The translations under genes and the position numbers were made by a program. A DNA stretch of 64,000 nucleotides, taken from assembly GCF_009811755.1 (NCBI RefSeq), contig NZ_BLIV01000002.1, positions 241,001 through 305,000 of the forward strand, in the 5' to 3' direction. This document shows, one piece after another, positions 10,049-17,720 of this stretch (positions are counted from its first letter, which is position 1; each line of letters opens with the position of its first letter). This DNA comes from Roseobacter cerasinus. GTDB taxonomy: Bacteria > Pseudomonadota > Alphaproteobacteria > Rhodobacterales > Rhodobacteraceae. The notes beneath the pieces were generated by a model. It worked only from the letters and a program-made list of their open reading frames with translations. It ran no database searches and was not told where the DNA came from.

Positions 10049-10251
10049 GCAATGGCTTTCGGGTCTGGGCTGTCAGCGCGGCAAAGGCGGACGGGCGCAC
10101 ACTCTTTAGTGTTCTGACGTACTTAGGGCGGCGCATATTCCAATACAAGCGCACAGATGGTCAGGCCTTGTGCAGATCTGAACGCTTGTGCCTTGCAGGC
10201 CCAAGGGCGGTTGGCTATTCCGGCAGGGATGTTTTTGAGGGGAGACAGCCC

Positions 10252-11985
10252 ATGACCAGCCAGCGCTTCGACAAATCGAAACTGCCGAGCCGCCACGTGA
10301 CCGAAGGGCCCGCGCGCGCGCCGCACCGGTCGTACTACTACGCCATGGGCATGACGGAGGAGGAGATTCACCAGCCGCTGGTCGGTGTCGCCACCTGCTG
10401 GAACGAGGCCGCGCCCTGCAACATCGCTCTGAACCGTCAGGCGCAGGCCGTGAAGATGGGCGTGAAACGGGAATTCGGCACGCCGCGCGAATTCACCACG
10501 ATCACCGTGACCGATGGCATCGCCATGGGGCATGAGGGCATGCGTTCGTCGCTCGCCTCACGCGAGGCGATTGCAGATACGGTTGAGCTGACCATGCGCG
10601 GCCACTGCTATGACGCGCTTGTGGGTCTTGCGGGTTGCGACAAATCCCTGCCGGGCATGATGATGGCGATGATCCGGCTGAACGTGCCGTCGGTCTTCCT
10701 CTATGGCGGGTCGATCCTGCCGGGACGGCTCAATGGCAAAGACGTGACCGTGCAGGACGTGTTTGAGGCCGTGGGCCAGCATCAGGCGGGCAACATGACC
10801 ACCTGCGAGCTGGAAAAGCTCGAAGCGGTCGCCTGCCCATCTGCGGGGGCCTGCGGGGGCCAGTTCACCGCCAACACGATGGCCTGTGTCTCCGAAGCCA
10901 TCGGCCTCGCCCTGCCGAACTCCGCAGGCGCGCCGGCACCCTACGAGAGCCGCGACGCCTATGCCGAAGCCTCAGGTGCTGCGGTGATGAACCTGATCGA
11001 AAAGAACATCCGCGCGCGCGACATCTGCACCCGCGAAGCCTTTGAGAATGCCGCGCGCATCGTGGCCTGCACAGGTGGGTCCACCAACGCAGGCCTGCAC
11101 CTGCCCGCGATGGCGCATGAGGCAGGCATCGACTTCTTCCTCGATGACGTCTGCGAGATCTTCCGCGACACGCCTTACTTCGTCGATCTGAAACCGGGCG
11201 GACAGTATGTGGCCAAAGACCTTTACGAGGTTGGCGGCGTTCCGGTGGTGATGAAGGAGCTGCGCAAGGCGGGGCTGATCCACGAGGATTGCATGACCGC
11301 GACCGGCTATTCCATCGGCGAAGAGCTGGACAAGAACACGCTGGAAGCGGATGGCCGCGTGATCTACCCTGTGGAAACCCCGCTCAGCAAGACCGGTGGC
11401 GTTGTCGGTCTCAAAGGGAATCTTGCCCCCGAAGGCGCCATCGTGAAGATCGCCGGGATGGAGCCGCAGCACTTGCTCTTCACTGGCCCCGCCCGCGTTT
11501 TCGAATGTGAGCAGGACGCCTTTGATGCGGTGCAAAACCGCACGTACGAGGAGGGCGATGTCTTCGTGATCCGCAATGAAGGCCCCGCAGGGGGGCCCGG
11601 CATGCGCGAGATGTTGGCCACCACGGCGGCTCTGTCCGGTCAGGGCATGGGCAAGAAGGTGGCGCTGATCACCGATGGCCGCTTCTCGGGCGCCACGCGC
11701 GGGTTCTGTGTCGGCCACGTGGGTCCCGAGGCGGCGCATGGTGGCCCCATCGCCCTGCTGAAAGACGGCGACATGATCACGCTGAACGCCATTGAGGGCA
11801 CCATTTCGGTCGATATCTCGGAGGACGAGATGGCCGAACGCAAAGCCGCCTGGACCGGCCCGCGCCCCACGATCTATGGCGCCGGCGCGCTGTGGAAATA
11901 CGCCAAGCTGGTTGGCCCGACCTATCTGGGTGCTGTGACACATCCGGGCGCCAAGGACGAGGGCCACGAGTATATGGCGCTCTGA
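10252..11985 (+). CDS. ilvD: dihydroxy-acid dehydratase
   Basis: Dehydrates 2,3-dihydroxy-isovalerate and 2,3-dihydroxy-3-methylvalerate to the keto acids for valine and isoleucine. The 577-residue protein carries the three Fe-S cysteines in their motifs: [17 protein letters not shown] and [15 protein letters not shown]. An open frame extends upstream to 10036, but ATG 10252 follows AGGGGAGA at good spacing and matches the usual family N-terminus, so it is chosen. Monocistronic: a divergent gene lies upstream and a strong terminator sits 8 bp downstream. I see no leader peptide with Ile/Val codons in the 200-bp upstream region. Confidence 0.96.
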   Translation: MTSQRFDKSKLPSRHVTEGPARAPHRSYYYAMGMTEEEIHQPLVGVATCWNEAAPCNIALNRQAQAVKMGVKREFGTPREFTTITVTDGIAMGHEGMRSSLASREAIADTVELTMRGHCYDALVGLAGCDKSLPGMMMAMIRLNVPSVFLYGGSILPGRLNGKDVTVQDVFEAVGQHQAGNMTTCELEKLEAVACPSAGACGGQFTANTMACVSEAIGLALPNSAGAPAPYESRDAYAEASGAAVMNLIEKNIRARDICTREAFENAARIVACTGGSTNAGLHLPAMAHEAGIDFFLDDVCEIFRDTPYFVDLKPGGQYVAKDLYEVGGVPVVMKELRKAGLIHEDCMTATGYSIGEELDKNTLEADGRVIYPVETPLSKTGGVVGLKGNLAPEGAIVKIAGMEPQHLLFTGPARVFECEQDAFDAVQNRTYEEGDVFVIRNEGPAGGPGMREMLATTAALSGQGMGKKVALITDGRFSGATRGFCVGHVGPEAAHGGPIALLKDGDMITLNAIEGTISVDISEDEMAERKAAWTGPRPTIYGAGALWKYAKLVGPTYLGAVTHPGAKDEGHEYMAL

Positions 11986-11992
11986 CCTCTGA

Positions 11993-12019
11993 TGGCCTCC
12001 CACGCGGAGGCCATTTTTT
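11993..12019 (+). terminator. intrinsic terminator of ilvD
   Basis: TGGCCTCC and GGAGGCCA form a perfect 8-bp stem around the loop cacgc, followed directly by a run of six T. It begins 8 bp after the ilvD stop codon. Confidence 0.92.
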
Positions 12020-12146
12020 ATCTCAGAAAGAGGCGGAAAATTCGCGCGGCACCGGATATGCTTGTGGTCATCTGCAACAGCGATCATCAACGGCATGACC
12101 GAACACATCAAAACCCTGAACGGACAACCCTGGTGCCGGATCGTGG

Positions 12147-12830
12147 TTGGACGATTCGGCCGTGGGTAAGCCTTGGTATCAGCCGATCGTGGAGGCTTTG
12201 AGCGCCCGCGCCTCCTGGCGGACCCGACGCGATCGGCTGCGCGTGCAAGATGGGGCAATCGACACAGACCCGATGCTCACGCCGCCGAACACCGACTGGG
12301 CCTGGCGGCCTTCGGTCTGGCAAAGCCCGATTTCGGTGCCCGTGCACGACGGCGTTGGCCGGAAAACCCGCCTTGATCCAGCGGTCAGCGCGTTCCATGA
12401 CGCTGCTGGGGGCCGGGTCAGCCTGAGGCAGCAGCCCACTCCGGATGGCCCCGCAGCTTATGGGCTGGTCATCGACGTCACGGGATTTGACGGAAGCTTT
12501 GTCTCGGTTGTTCTGGACTTACCCGAGAGCGCCACCCAAGAGCTGAACAGCACACATCTTGTGTGCCTGACCGCCAACATTGGCCATCAGACGCCAGCCA
12601 GGATGTTTGTGCGGCTAAACATCCGCCATGGTCCGAACACAGCGCAGATGGTGCAGGAGGTGACTCTAGAAAAGACAAGTCTCGCCGTGGAGTTCGACTT
12701 GACCCATGCAGAGATCAACGAGCGGCGTATTGAAAACGCCTGGATTGATCTGATTTCCGACGTGCCCGACACAACCCAAATACGGCTTGGGGACGTATAC
12801 GTTATGCGCCGCCGCCGCGCCGAACTCTAG
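12147..12830 (+). CDS. conserved hypothetical protein (DUF6478-like)
   Basis: 227 residues if translation starts at TTG 12147; an in-frame TGA at 12117 leaves no ATG or GTG between it and that codon. The middle and end, with TDWAWRPSVWQSPI, RLNIRHGPNTAQMVQEV and LGDVYVMRRRRAEL, match a family I remember from Rhodobacterales as DUF6478; this was not checked by search. Family members I recall are longer at the N-terminus, so the gene may be shortened or frameshifted at its 5' end. No signal peptide or membrane segment; function unknown. Convergent with ctpA. Confidence 0.65.
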   Translation: MDDSAVGKPWYQPIVEALSARASWRTRRDRLRVQDGAIDTDPMLTPPNTDWAWRPSVWQSPISVPVHDGVGRKTRLDPAVSAFHDAAGGRVSLRQQPTPDGPAAYGLVIDVTGFDGSFVSVVLDLPESATQELNSTHLVCLTANIGHQTPARMFVRLNIRHGPNTAQMVQEVTLEKTSLAVEFDLTHAEINERRIENAWIDLISDVPDTTQIRLGDVYVMRRRRAEL

Positions 12831-12838
12831 ACTGCAGA

Positions 12839-12859
12839 TGCCCGGCCTGTCGCCGGGCA
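12839..12859. terminator. hairpin between convergent genes
   Basis: TGCCCGGC and GCCGGGCA form a perfect 8-bp stem with a 5-nt loop, between the 3' ends of the hypothetical gene and ctpA. There is no T-tract on either strand, so it is a weak or bidirectional terminator or an mRNA 3' end stabiliser. Confidence 0.5.
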
Positions 12860-12881
12860 ACGCATTCATACAGAGACCCTG

Positions 12882-14216
12882 TTACTCGACGGGAACCAGC
12901 GCGCTCAGGCCTTTCAGGATATCGATGGCATAGGCCAGTTGATAATCCTCTTCCCGCAGCGCCGCGGCTGCTTCGGCCTTGGCGCGATCCGCCTCGATCT
13001 GCTTGATCTCATCTTCCGACAGGCTGTCATTGTTCAGGCTGCCACGAAGATCAGCTTCAGACCGCAGGTTGCGCGGTGTATCCTCATCGTCTTCGGTATC
13101 AGGCGCGCGGCGGGGTTGTTCCACCACGATGTCAGGTGACACGCCCAGCGCCTGGATGGACCGCCCGGACGGCGTGTAATAGCGCGCAGTTGTCAAACGC
13201 ATGGCCCCTTCGCCGCGCAACGGCATGACCGTCTGAACCGAGCCTTTGCCAAAGCTCTTGGTGCCCACCACGATGGCGCGACGGTGATCCTGCAAGGCCC
13301 CCGCCACAATCTCGGAGGCCGAGGCCGAGCCGCCGTTGATCAGCACAACGATGGGCTTGCCCCCCACCAGATCGCCCTCGGTGGCGTTGAAGCGCTCGCC
13401 GTCCTGAACCTCGCGACCTCGGGTGCTGACGATCTCACCTTCATCAAGGAAAGCGTCCGACACGCGGATCGCCTGATTGAGCAGACCGCCGGGGTTGTTG
13501 CGCAGATCGATCACCAGGCCATTGACCTTGTCGATGCCGCCTGCCTCCTCAATCTGTTCTTCCAGCCCTGATTTGAGGTTGGTGTAGGTTTGATCGTTGA
13601 AGGTGGTCACCCGCAAAACAACCGTGTCGCCTTCGGTGCGCGTGCGCACTGCCGTGAGCTTGATCGTGTCGCGGATGATCGAGACGTCGAACGGTTCGGC
13701 CTCACCCTCGCGCACGATGGTGATCAGAATTTCCGACCCAACCGGCCCGCGCATCATGTCGACCGCCTCGTCCAGCGTCAGCCCCAGCACTGAATCTCCA
13801 TTCACATGGGTGATGAAATCTCCGGCTTCGACACCGGCCTCATCCGCCGGGGTGCCGTCGATGGGTGAGACGACCTTCACAAAGCCCTCTTCCTGCGTCA
13901 CCTCGATGCCAAGTCCCCCGAACTCGCCGCGCGTCTGCACCCGCATCTGTGCCGCATCATCTGGGGAGAGGTAACTGGAGTGCGGATCAAGCGATGTGAG
14001 CATCCCGTCGATGGCCGCTTCGATCAGCTCCTTGCTGTCCACCTCCTCGACGTATTGGGCGCGAATACGCTCAAAGATATCTCCGAAGAGGTCCAGCTGT
14101 TCGTAGACATTGCTGCTTTTCGAACTTTCCTGAGCCAGCAGGGGGCCAACCACCTGAGTCGTGGCGATAAAGCCCGCGAGGGTGCCGCCCACTGCCGCCA
14201 TGGCAAACTTCTTCAT
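12882..14216 (-). CDS. ctpA: carboxy-terminal processing protease (S41)
   Basis: A 444-residue periplasmic serine protease of the CtpA/Prc family. An N-terminal signal sequence or anchor (about 1-27) is followed by a PDZ domain (about 95-175, GGLGIEVTQEEGFVKVVSPI) and the S41 domain with the Ser-Lys dyad in GGSASASEIVAGAL and TKSFGKGSVQ. The C-terminal tail is acidic and charged. It lies 6 bp downstream of envC. Linkage of a C-terminal protease to an amidase-activator gene fits a role in controlling peptidoglycan hydrolases, as known for CtpA/Prc in other bacteria; the particular substrate is not visible here. Confidence 0.93.
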   Translation of the reverse strand: MKKFAMAAVGGTLAGFIATTQVVGPLLAQESSKSSNVYEQLDLFGDIFERIRAQYVEEVDSKELIEAAIDGMLTSLDPHSSYLSPDDAAQMRVQTRGEFGGLGIEVTQEEGFVKVVSPIDGTPADEAGVEAGDFITHVNGDSVLGLTLDEAVDMMRGPVGSEILITIVREGEAEPFDVSIIRDTIKLTAVRTRTEGDTVVLRVTTFNDQTYTNLKSGLEEQIEEAGGIDKVNGLVIDLRNNPGGLLNQAIRVSDAFLDEGEIVSTRGREVQDGERFNATEGDLVGGKPIVVLINGGSASASEIVAGALQDHRRAIVVGTKSFGKGSVQTVMPLRGEGAMRLTTARYYTPSGRSIQALGVSPDIVVEQPRRAPDTEDDEDTPRNLRSEADLRGSLNNDSLSEDEIKQIEADRAKAEAAAALREEDYQLAYAIDILKGLSALVPVE

Positions 14217-14222
14217 CGTTCT

Positions 14223-15353
14223 CTATCCATTCTTGTCGGTTTCGAACCAGAGGCCCGGGTCCTCAGGCGTATTCTTGTATCTGACCTCTATATAGAGCGT
14301 TTCTGACCGAAGCGCGCCAGTGTCATCACCATCTGTTGACAATTCCCGCCTATTTTCGGCCCCAGAGTCACCCATAAGCCCCAGCGGCGCCCCCCCATCG
14401 ATGACCTCGCCCGCCGTTGCGTAAACCACATCGAGACCGGCCAGGATGAACAGCACCCCCGCCTGCGGTTCGAGAATCACCACCTGTCCGAGGTTCAGGA
14501 GCGGCCCTGCGTATCGGATTGTCGCCGGGGTTGGGCTGGTCACAATGGCCTGCGGGCGGGTCGCCAGAATAACGCCGGGTCGTGTGATCCCGGCAGCATC
14601 AGCAACCCCCGCGCGCCTGAGCACGACGCCCTGGACCGGCAGCGGCAAATCGCCTTTCACCCCCGCCAGCTCTGACGGCGGGGGAGGCGTCTGCTGTGTC
14701 ACAACCTGCGAGAGCCCATCGGCAAAGCTCTCCAACGTCTCGGCCGAGGCCAGCAGGATCGCCTCGCGCACCGGGTCCTGGATGAAGCGCTTGGGCAGAG
14801 GTGTGCGCTCGGCGATAGCGTGGCTCAGCGCGGTGCGGGCCGCCTGCACTTCGGTCAGGCCGGAAGTGAGCTGAACCGCTGCGTCGCCCTGCAGGGCGCG
14901 CAACACTTGCAAATCCTCCAGATCACGCCGGAGCCCGCTGGCCCGCGCGTTCAGCGCCGGTGTCATCTCAGCCAGCAACATGCCCGAGCGGGCCGTACCC
15001 GTCGGCCCACCCGGGTGCAAAAGAGCAACGGGGCTGTCCTGCGCCCCGATCCGCTGCAGTGCGGCCAGCAGCGTGGCAATCTCGGCGTCGCGGGCCTGCA
15101 GTTGGGCGGACAGCTGCGCTTCGCGGATTGCGGCCTGCCGCAACCCGCTGCGCAAGGCGGACAGCCCGTCCTCAAACGCCTGTATGGTTTCGGTCAGCGC
15201 CCTGACCCTGTCGCGCGCCGTCTCCGCTTCGGCCAGCTGGGCCGAGGCCGCGCGCAGCATATCCATCGCGGCGCGAGCGCGGTCCGCCGGGCTCTGCTGT
15301 GCGAGGGCACCGGCGGGCACCAGCAGCAGCAGGATGAGCGCGATCCACCTCAC
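14223..15353 (-). CDS. envC: EnvC-like murein hydrolase activator
   Basis: GTG 15353 gives a classical signal peptide (RWIALILLLLVPAGALA-QQ) and a 4-bp overlap with the gpmI stop; the earlier GTG at 15365 would spoil it. The 376-residue product then has a long coiled coil (about 25-200, rich in Ala/Glu/Arg) and a LytM/M23-type C-terminal domain. The metal-binding HxxxD and HxH motifs of active M23 peptidases are absent, as in EnvC, which works by activating amidases at the division septum. Sits between gpmI and ctpA in a three-gene unit. Confidence 0.85.
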   Translation of the reverse strand: MRWIALILLLLVPAGALAQQSPADRARAAMDMLRAASAQLAEAETARDRVRALTETIQAFEDGLSALRSGLRQAAIREAQLSAQLQARDAEIATLLAALQRIGAQDSPVALLHPGGPTGTARSGMLLAEMTPALNARASGLRRDLEDLQVLRALQGDAAVQLTSGLTEVQAARTALSHAIAERTPLPKRFIQDPVREAILLASAETLESFADGLSQVVTQQTPPPPSELAGVKGDLPLPVQGVVLRRAGVADAAGITRPGVILATRPQAIVTSPTPATIRYAGPLLNLGQVVILEPQAGVLFILAGLDVVYATAGEVIDGGAPLGLMGDSGAENRRELSTDGDDTGALRSETLYIEVRYKNTPEDPGLWFETDKNG

Positions 15354-16867
15354 GTCAGCAAACACCCCCCCGTCATCTCAGCGGGTGGCGCCAGCCCCAT
15401 CAAATGTAGAACCGTCGGGGCCAAGTCTGCCAGACGACCGTCCTGCATCTTCGCGCCCTCCGGCGCGCCAACGACGACGACAGGCACCGGATTGAGCGTA
15501 TGGGCCGTATGCGGCCCACCCGTATCGGGGTCGATCATCACATCGCAATTGCCGTGATCCGCCGTCACGATCATGGCCCCGCCAGCGGCCTCAAGCGCCT
15601 CAAGCGCCACGCTCAGCCCGTGATCGACAGCCTCGCAGGCTTTGATTGCGGCATCAAGATCGCCGGTATGACCCACCATATCCGGGTTCGCATAGTTCAC
15701 GACAATCAGGTCATAGCCGTCACGGATGGCAGCAACCAGCGCGTCAGTCACCTCACCCGCTGACATTTCTGGTTGCAAGTCGTAGGTCGCAACATCAGGC
15801 GATTTCGGCATCTTGCGATCTTCGCCGTCAAAGGAGACCTCCTCGCCCCCGTTCAGAAAGAAGGTCACATGCGGGTATTTCTCGGTCTCAGCCAGGCGAA
15901 ACTGGCGCAGGCCCTTCTGCGCCACCCAATCGCCCAGCGTGTTCACGATCTCCGGCTTGGGGTACATGACGGACATATACTCCGAATGCGCCTCGGAATA
16001 CTGCGCCATGCCCATCAAAGCGGCCCAGTTGGGGCGGGCACCAGTGTCGAAGGCATCAAAGTCCGGCGCGCCGATGGCGGCCATGATCTCGCGCGCGCGG
16101 TCGGCCCGGAAGTTCAAGCAAAAGACCGCGTCGCCGTTTTTGGCGCCGTCATAGCCATCCAGCACGGTGGCTTGGATGAATTCATCGGTCTCACCCCGCG
16201 CATAGGCCTCTGCCACTGCTGCCTGGGCATCCGCGGCCGTAGCACCTTCAGCCCGGACAGTAGCAGCATAAGCTTTTGCAACCCGGTCCCAGCGGTTATC
16301 GCGGTCCATGGCGAAATATCGGCCCGTCACGGTGACGATGCGCACCCGCTCCGGCAGCGCGGCTTCAAGCGTTTCAAAATAGCCCCTAGCCGTCTTGGGG
16401 CCGACATCCCGCCCATCCGTCAACGCGTGGATCACAACCGGCACGTCCGCCGCATCCAGCGCCTTGGCCGCGGCGATCATGTGGTTGAGGTGCCCGTGCA
16501 CGCCCCCATCCGAGACCACACCCAGCAAATGCGCCGTACCACCCGTGCCGTGCAGCCGCGTGATGAAAGCTTTGAGCCGCGTGTTCTCGGCAAAGCTGCC
16601 CTCTTCGATGGCCAGATCGATCTGGCCCAGATCCATCGCCACGACACGGCCCGCCCCGATATTGGTGTGCCCCACCTCCGAGTTGCCCATCTGTCCGCGC
16701 GGCAGGCCCACGTCAGGGCCAAAGGTGGTCAGCGTCGCGTTGGGGCAGGTCGCCATGATCCGGTCCATGGTGGGGGTCTGCGCCAGCAGCGGCGCGTTGC
16801 CCTCACGCCGGTCGCTGATCCCCCAGCCGTCAAGAATGCACAGGACAACGGGTTTCGGAGCGCTCAT
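15350..16867 (-). CDS. gpmI: 2,3-bisphosphoglycerate-independent phosphoglycerate mutase
   Basis: Interconverts 3- and 2-phosphoglycerate in glycolysis and gluconeogenesis, using two Mn ions and a phosphoserine. The 505-residue length is normal. The N-terminal metal site begins LCILDGWG, and the nucleophile Ser is in QMGNSEVGHTNIGAGR. Later metal ligands lie in NYANPDMVGHTGD and VTADHGNCD. First gene of gpmI-envC-ctpA; the envC start codon overlaps its stop, so an enzyme of central metabolism is co-transcribed with cell-wall remodelling factors. Confidence 0.96.
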   Translation of the reverse strand: MSAPKPVVLCILDGWGISDRREGNAPLLAQTPTMDRIMATCPNATLTTFGPDVGLPRGQMGNSEVGHTNIGAGRVVAMDLGQIDLAIEEGSFAENTRLKAFITRLHGTGGTAHLLGVVSDGGVHGHLNHMIAAAKALDAADVPVVIHALTDGRDVGPKTARGYFETLEAALPERVRIVTVTGRYFAMDRDNRWDRVAKAYAATVRAEGATAADAQAAVAEAYARGETDEFIQATVLDGYDGAKNGDAVFCLNFRADRAREIMAAIGAPDFDAFDTGARPNWAALMGMAQYSEAHSEYMSVMYPKPEIVNTLGDWVAQKGLRQFRLAETEKYPHVTFFLNGGEEVSFDGEDRKMPKSPDVATYDLQPEMSAGEVTDALVAAIRDGYDLIVVNYANPDMVGHTGDLDAAIKACEAVDHGLSVALEALEAAGGAMIVTADHGNCDVMIDPDTGGPHTAHTLNPVPVVVVGAPEGAKMQDGRLADLAPTVLHLMGLAPPAEMTGGCLLT

Positions 16868-17008
16868 CTCTCACATCACCTCTGTTTTGCTTTGCCGCGT
16901 GTCTAGCCCAGCGCCCTGCCGAATTGAAGCATCGAATGGCACAGGCGGGCTTGCTCCCTGCCTGCGCTTTGGTCATAACGGCACGGCAGACCCAAAGGAA
17001 TGTCGCCC

Positions 17009-17185
17009 ATGCAGCAGCCGCCCGAAACCAAGATCGTCGAAAGCTACCGGATCGCCTGTGACGGCGGTGAGGGCGCCTTGGGCCATCCGCGTGTTTGGCT
17101 GCAGATCCCGAAGGACACCGGCTGGGTTGAATGCGGCTATTGCGACTGCAAATACATCCACAAGGATTTTGCCGAGAAGGTCTGA
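17009..17185 (+). CDS. small zinc-finger (CHCC/NDUFS6-like) protein
   Basis: A 58-residue protein. AAGGA at 16995-16999 touches the ATG at 17000 but is 9 bases from ATG 17009, so the latter is chosen. It has a Cys in YRIACDG, a His in [10 protein letters not shown] and CGYC near the end, the CHCC zinc-finger pattern shared with the mitochondrial complex I subunit NDUFS6. Alphaproteobacterial homologues are thought to associate with complex I, which is an analogy here. Stands alone between the divergent gpmI and the convergent secreted-protein gene. Confidence 0.8.
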   Translation: MQQPPETKIVESYRIACDGGEGALGHPRVWLQIPKDTGWVECGYCDCKYIHKDFAEKV

Positions 17186-17202
17186 TCCCACATCCCGGCG
17201 CC

Positions 17203-17679
17203 TTAGCTGACCGGAACCACGACATCGCCACAGGTAAGGTTGCCCTCGACAGAGCCATCCCTGTCCTTGAGGAACCGGCGGATGTTGTGGCCTGACCAGA
17301 TTTCGAGCAAATCGCCGTCCGTTGTATAGCCTCTGCCCGTCGCCGTGCCGGTTTGCATGTCCTGATAGGTCATGGTCGCCACACCCGCCGTGCCGTTGTC
17401 ACATTCAAAGGCCGCATGGCCCTGACCAGTGAATTCATTGATCTCCCATCCGCCGGAGCACATCGCGCCCGAGCGCGTCTGGCCGTCCAGCGTGCCTTTG
17501 TTCCAGCCGATGGCCCGACCGGTGAAATAGTCCCCCTCACGCCCGACACAGCCCACCATGGGCACACAGTTGCCGGGCGCGCCGATATCCTCGACACAGT
17601 CCATGTTCACCTTTGGAGAGGCACCCACCGGCGCCGCACAAAGGGCGATTGCAGCCAGGGTCACGATACGGGATAACAT
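17203..17679 (-). CDS. secreted cysteine-rich protein of unknown function
   Basis: Starting at ATG 17679, which has AGGGAG eight bases upstream (a start at 17697 lacks this), the product is 158 residues with a signal peptide MLSRIVTLAAIALCAAPVGA. The mature part has six cysteines, suggesting disulfide bonds in the periplasm, and many Gly and Asp. No catalytic motif is seen. Divergent from polA, with only about 40 bp between starts, so the two must share a compact promoter region. I do not recognise the family with confidence. Confidence 0.7.
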   Translation of the reverse strand: MLSRIVTLAAIALCAAPVGASPKVNMDCVEDIGAPGNCVPMVGCVGREGDYFTGRAIGWNKGTLDGQTRSGAMCSGGWEINEFTGQGHAAFECDNGTAGVATMTYQDMQTGTATGRGYTTDGDLLEIWSGHNIRRFLKDRDGSVEGNLTCGDVVVPVS

Positions 17680-17720
17680 CGGCGAAGCTCCCTGCATGGA
17701 ATATCGAGAGGCAGTCTACA

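Noticed and set aside
10972-12258. 428-codon minus-strand frame
   Set aside because: Antisense to ilvD and across its terminator; a shadow frame.
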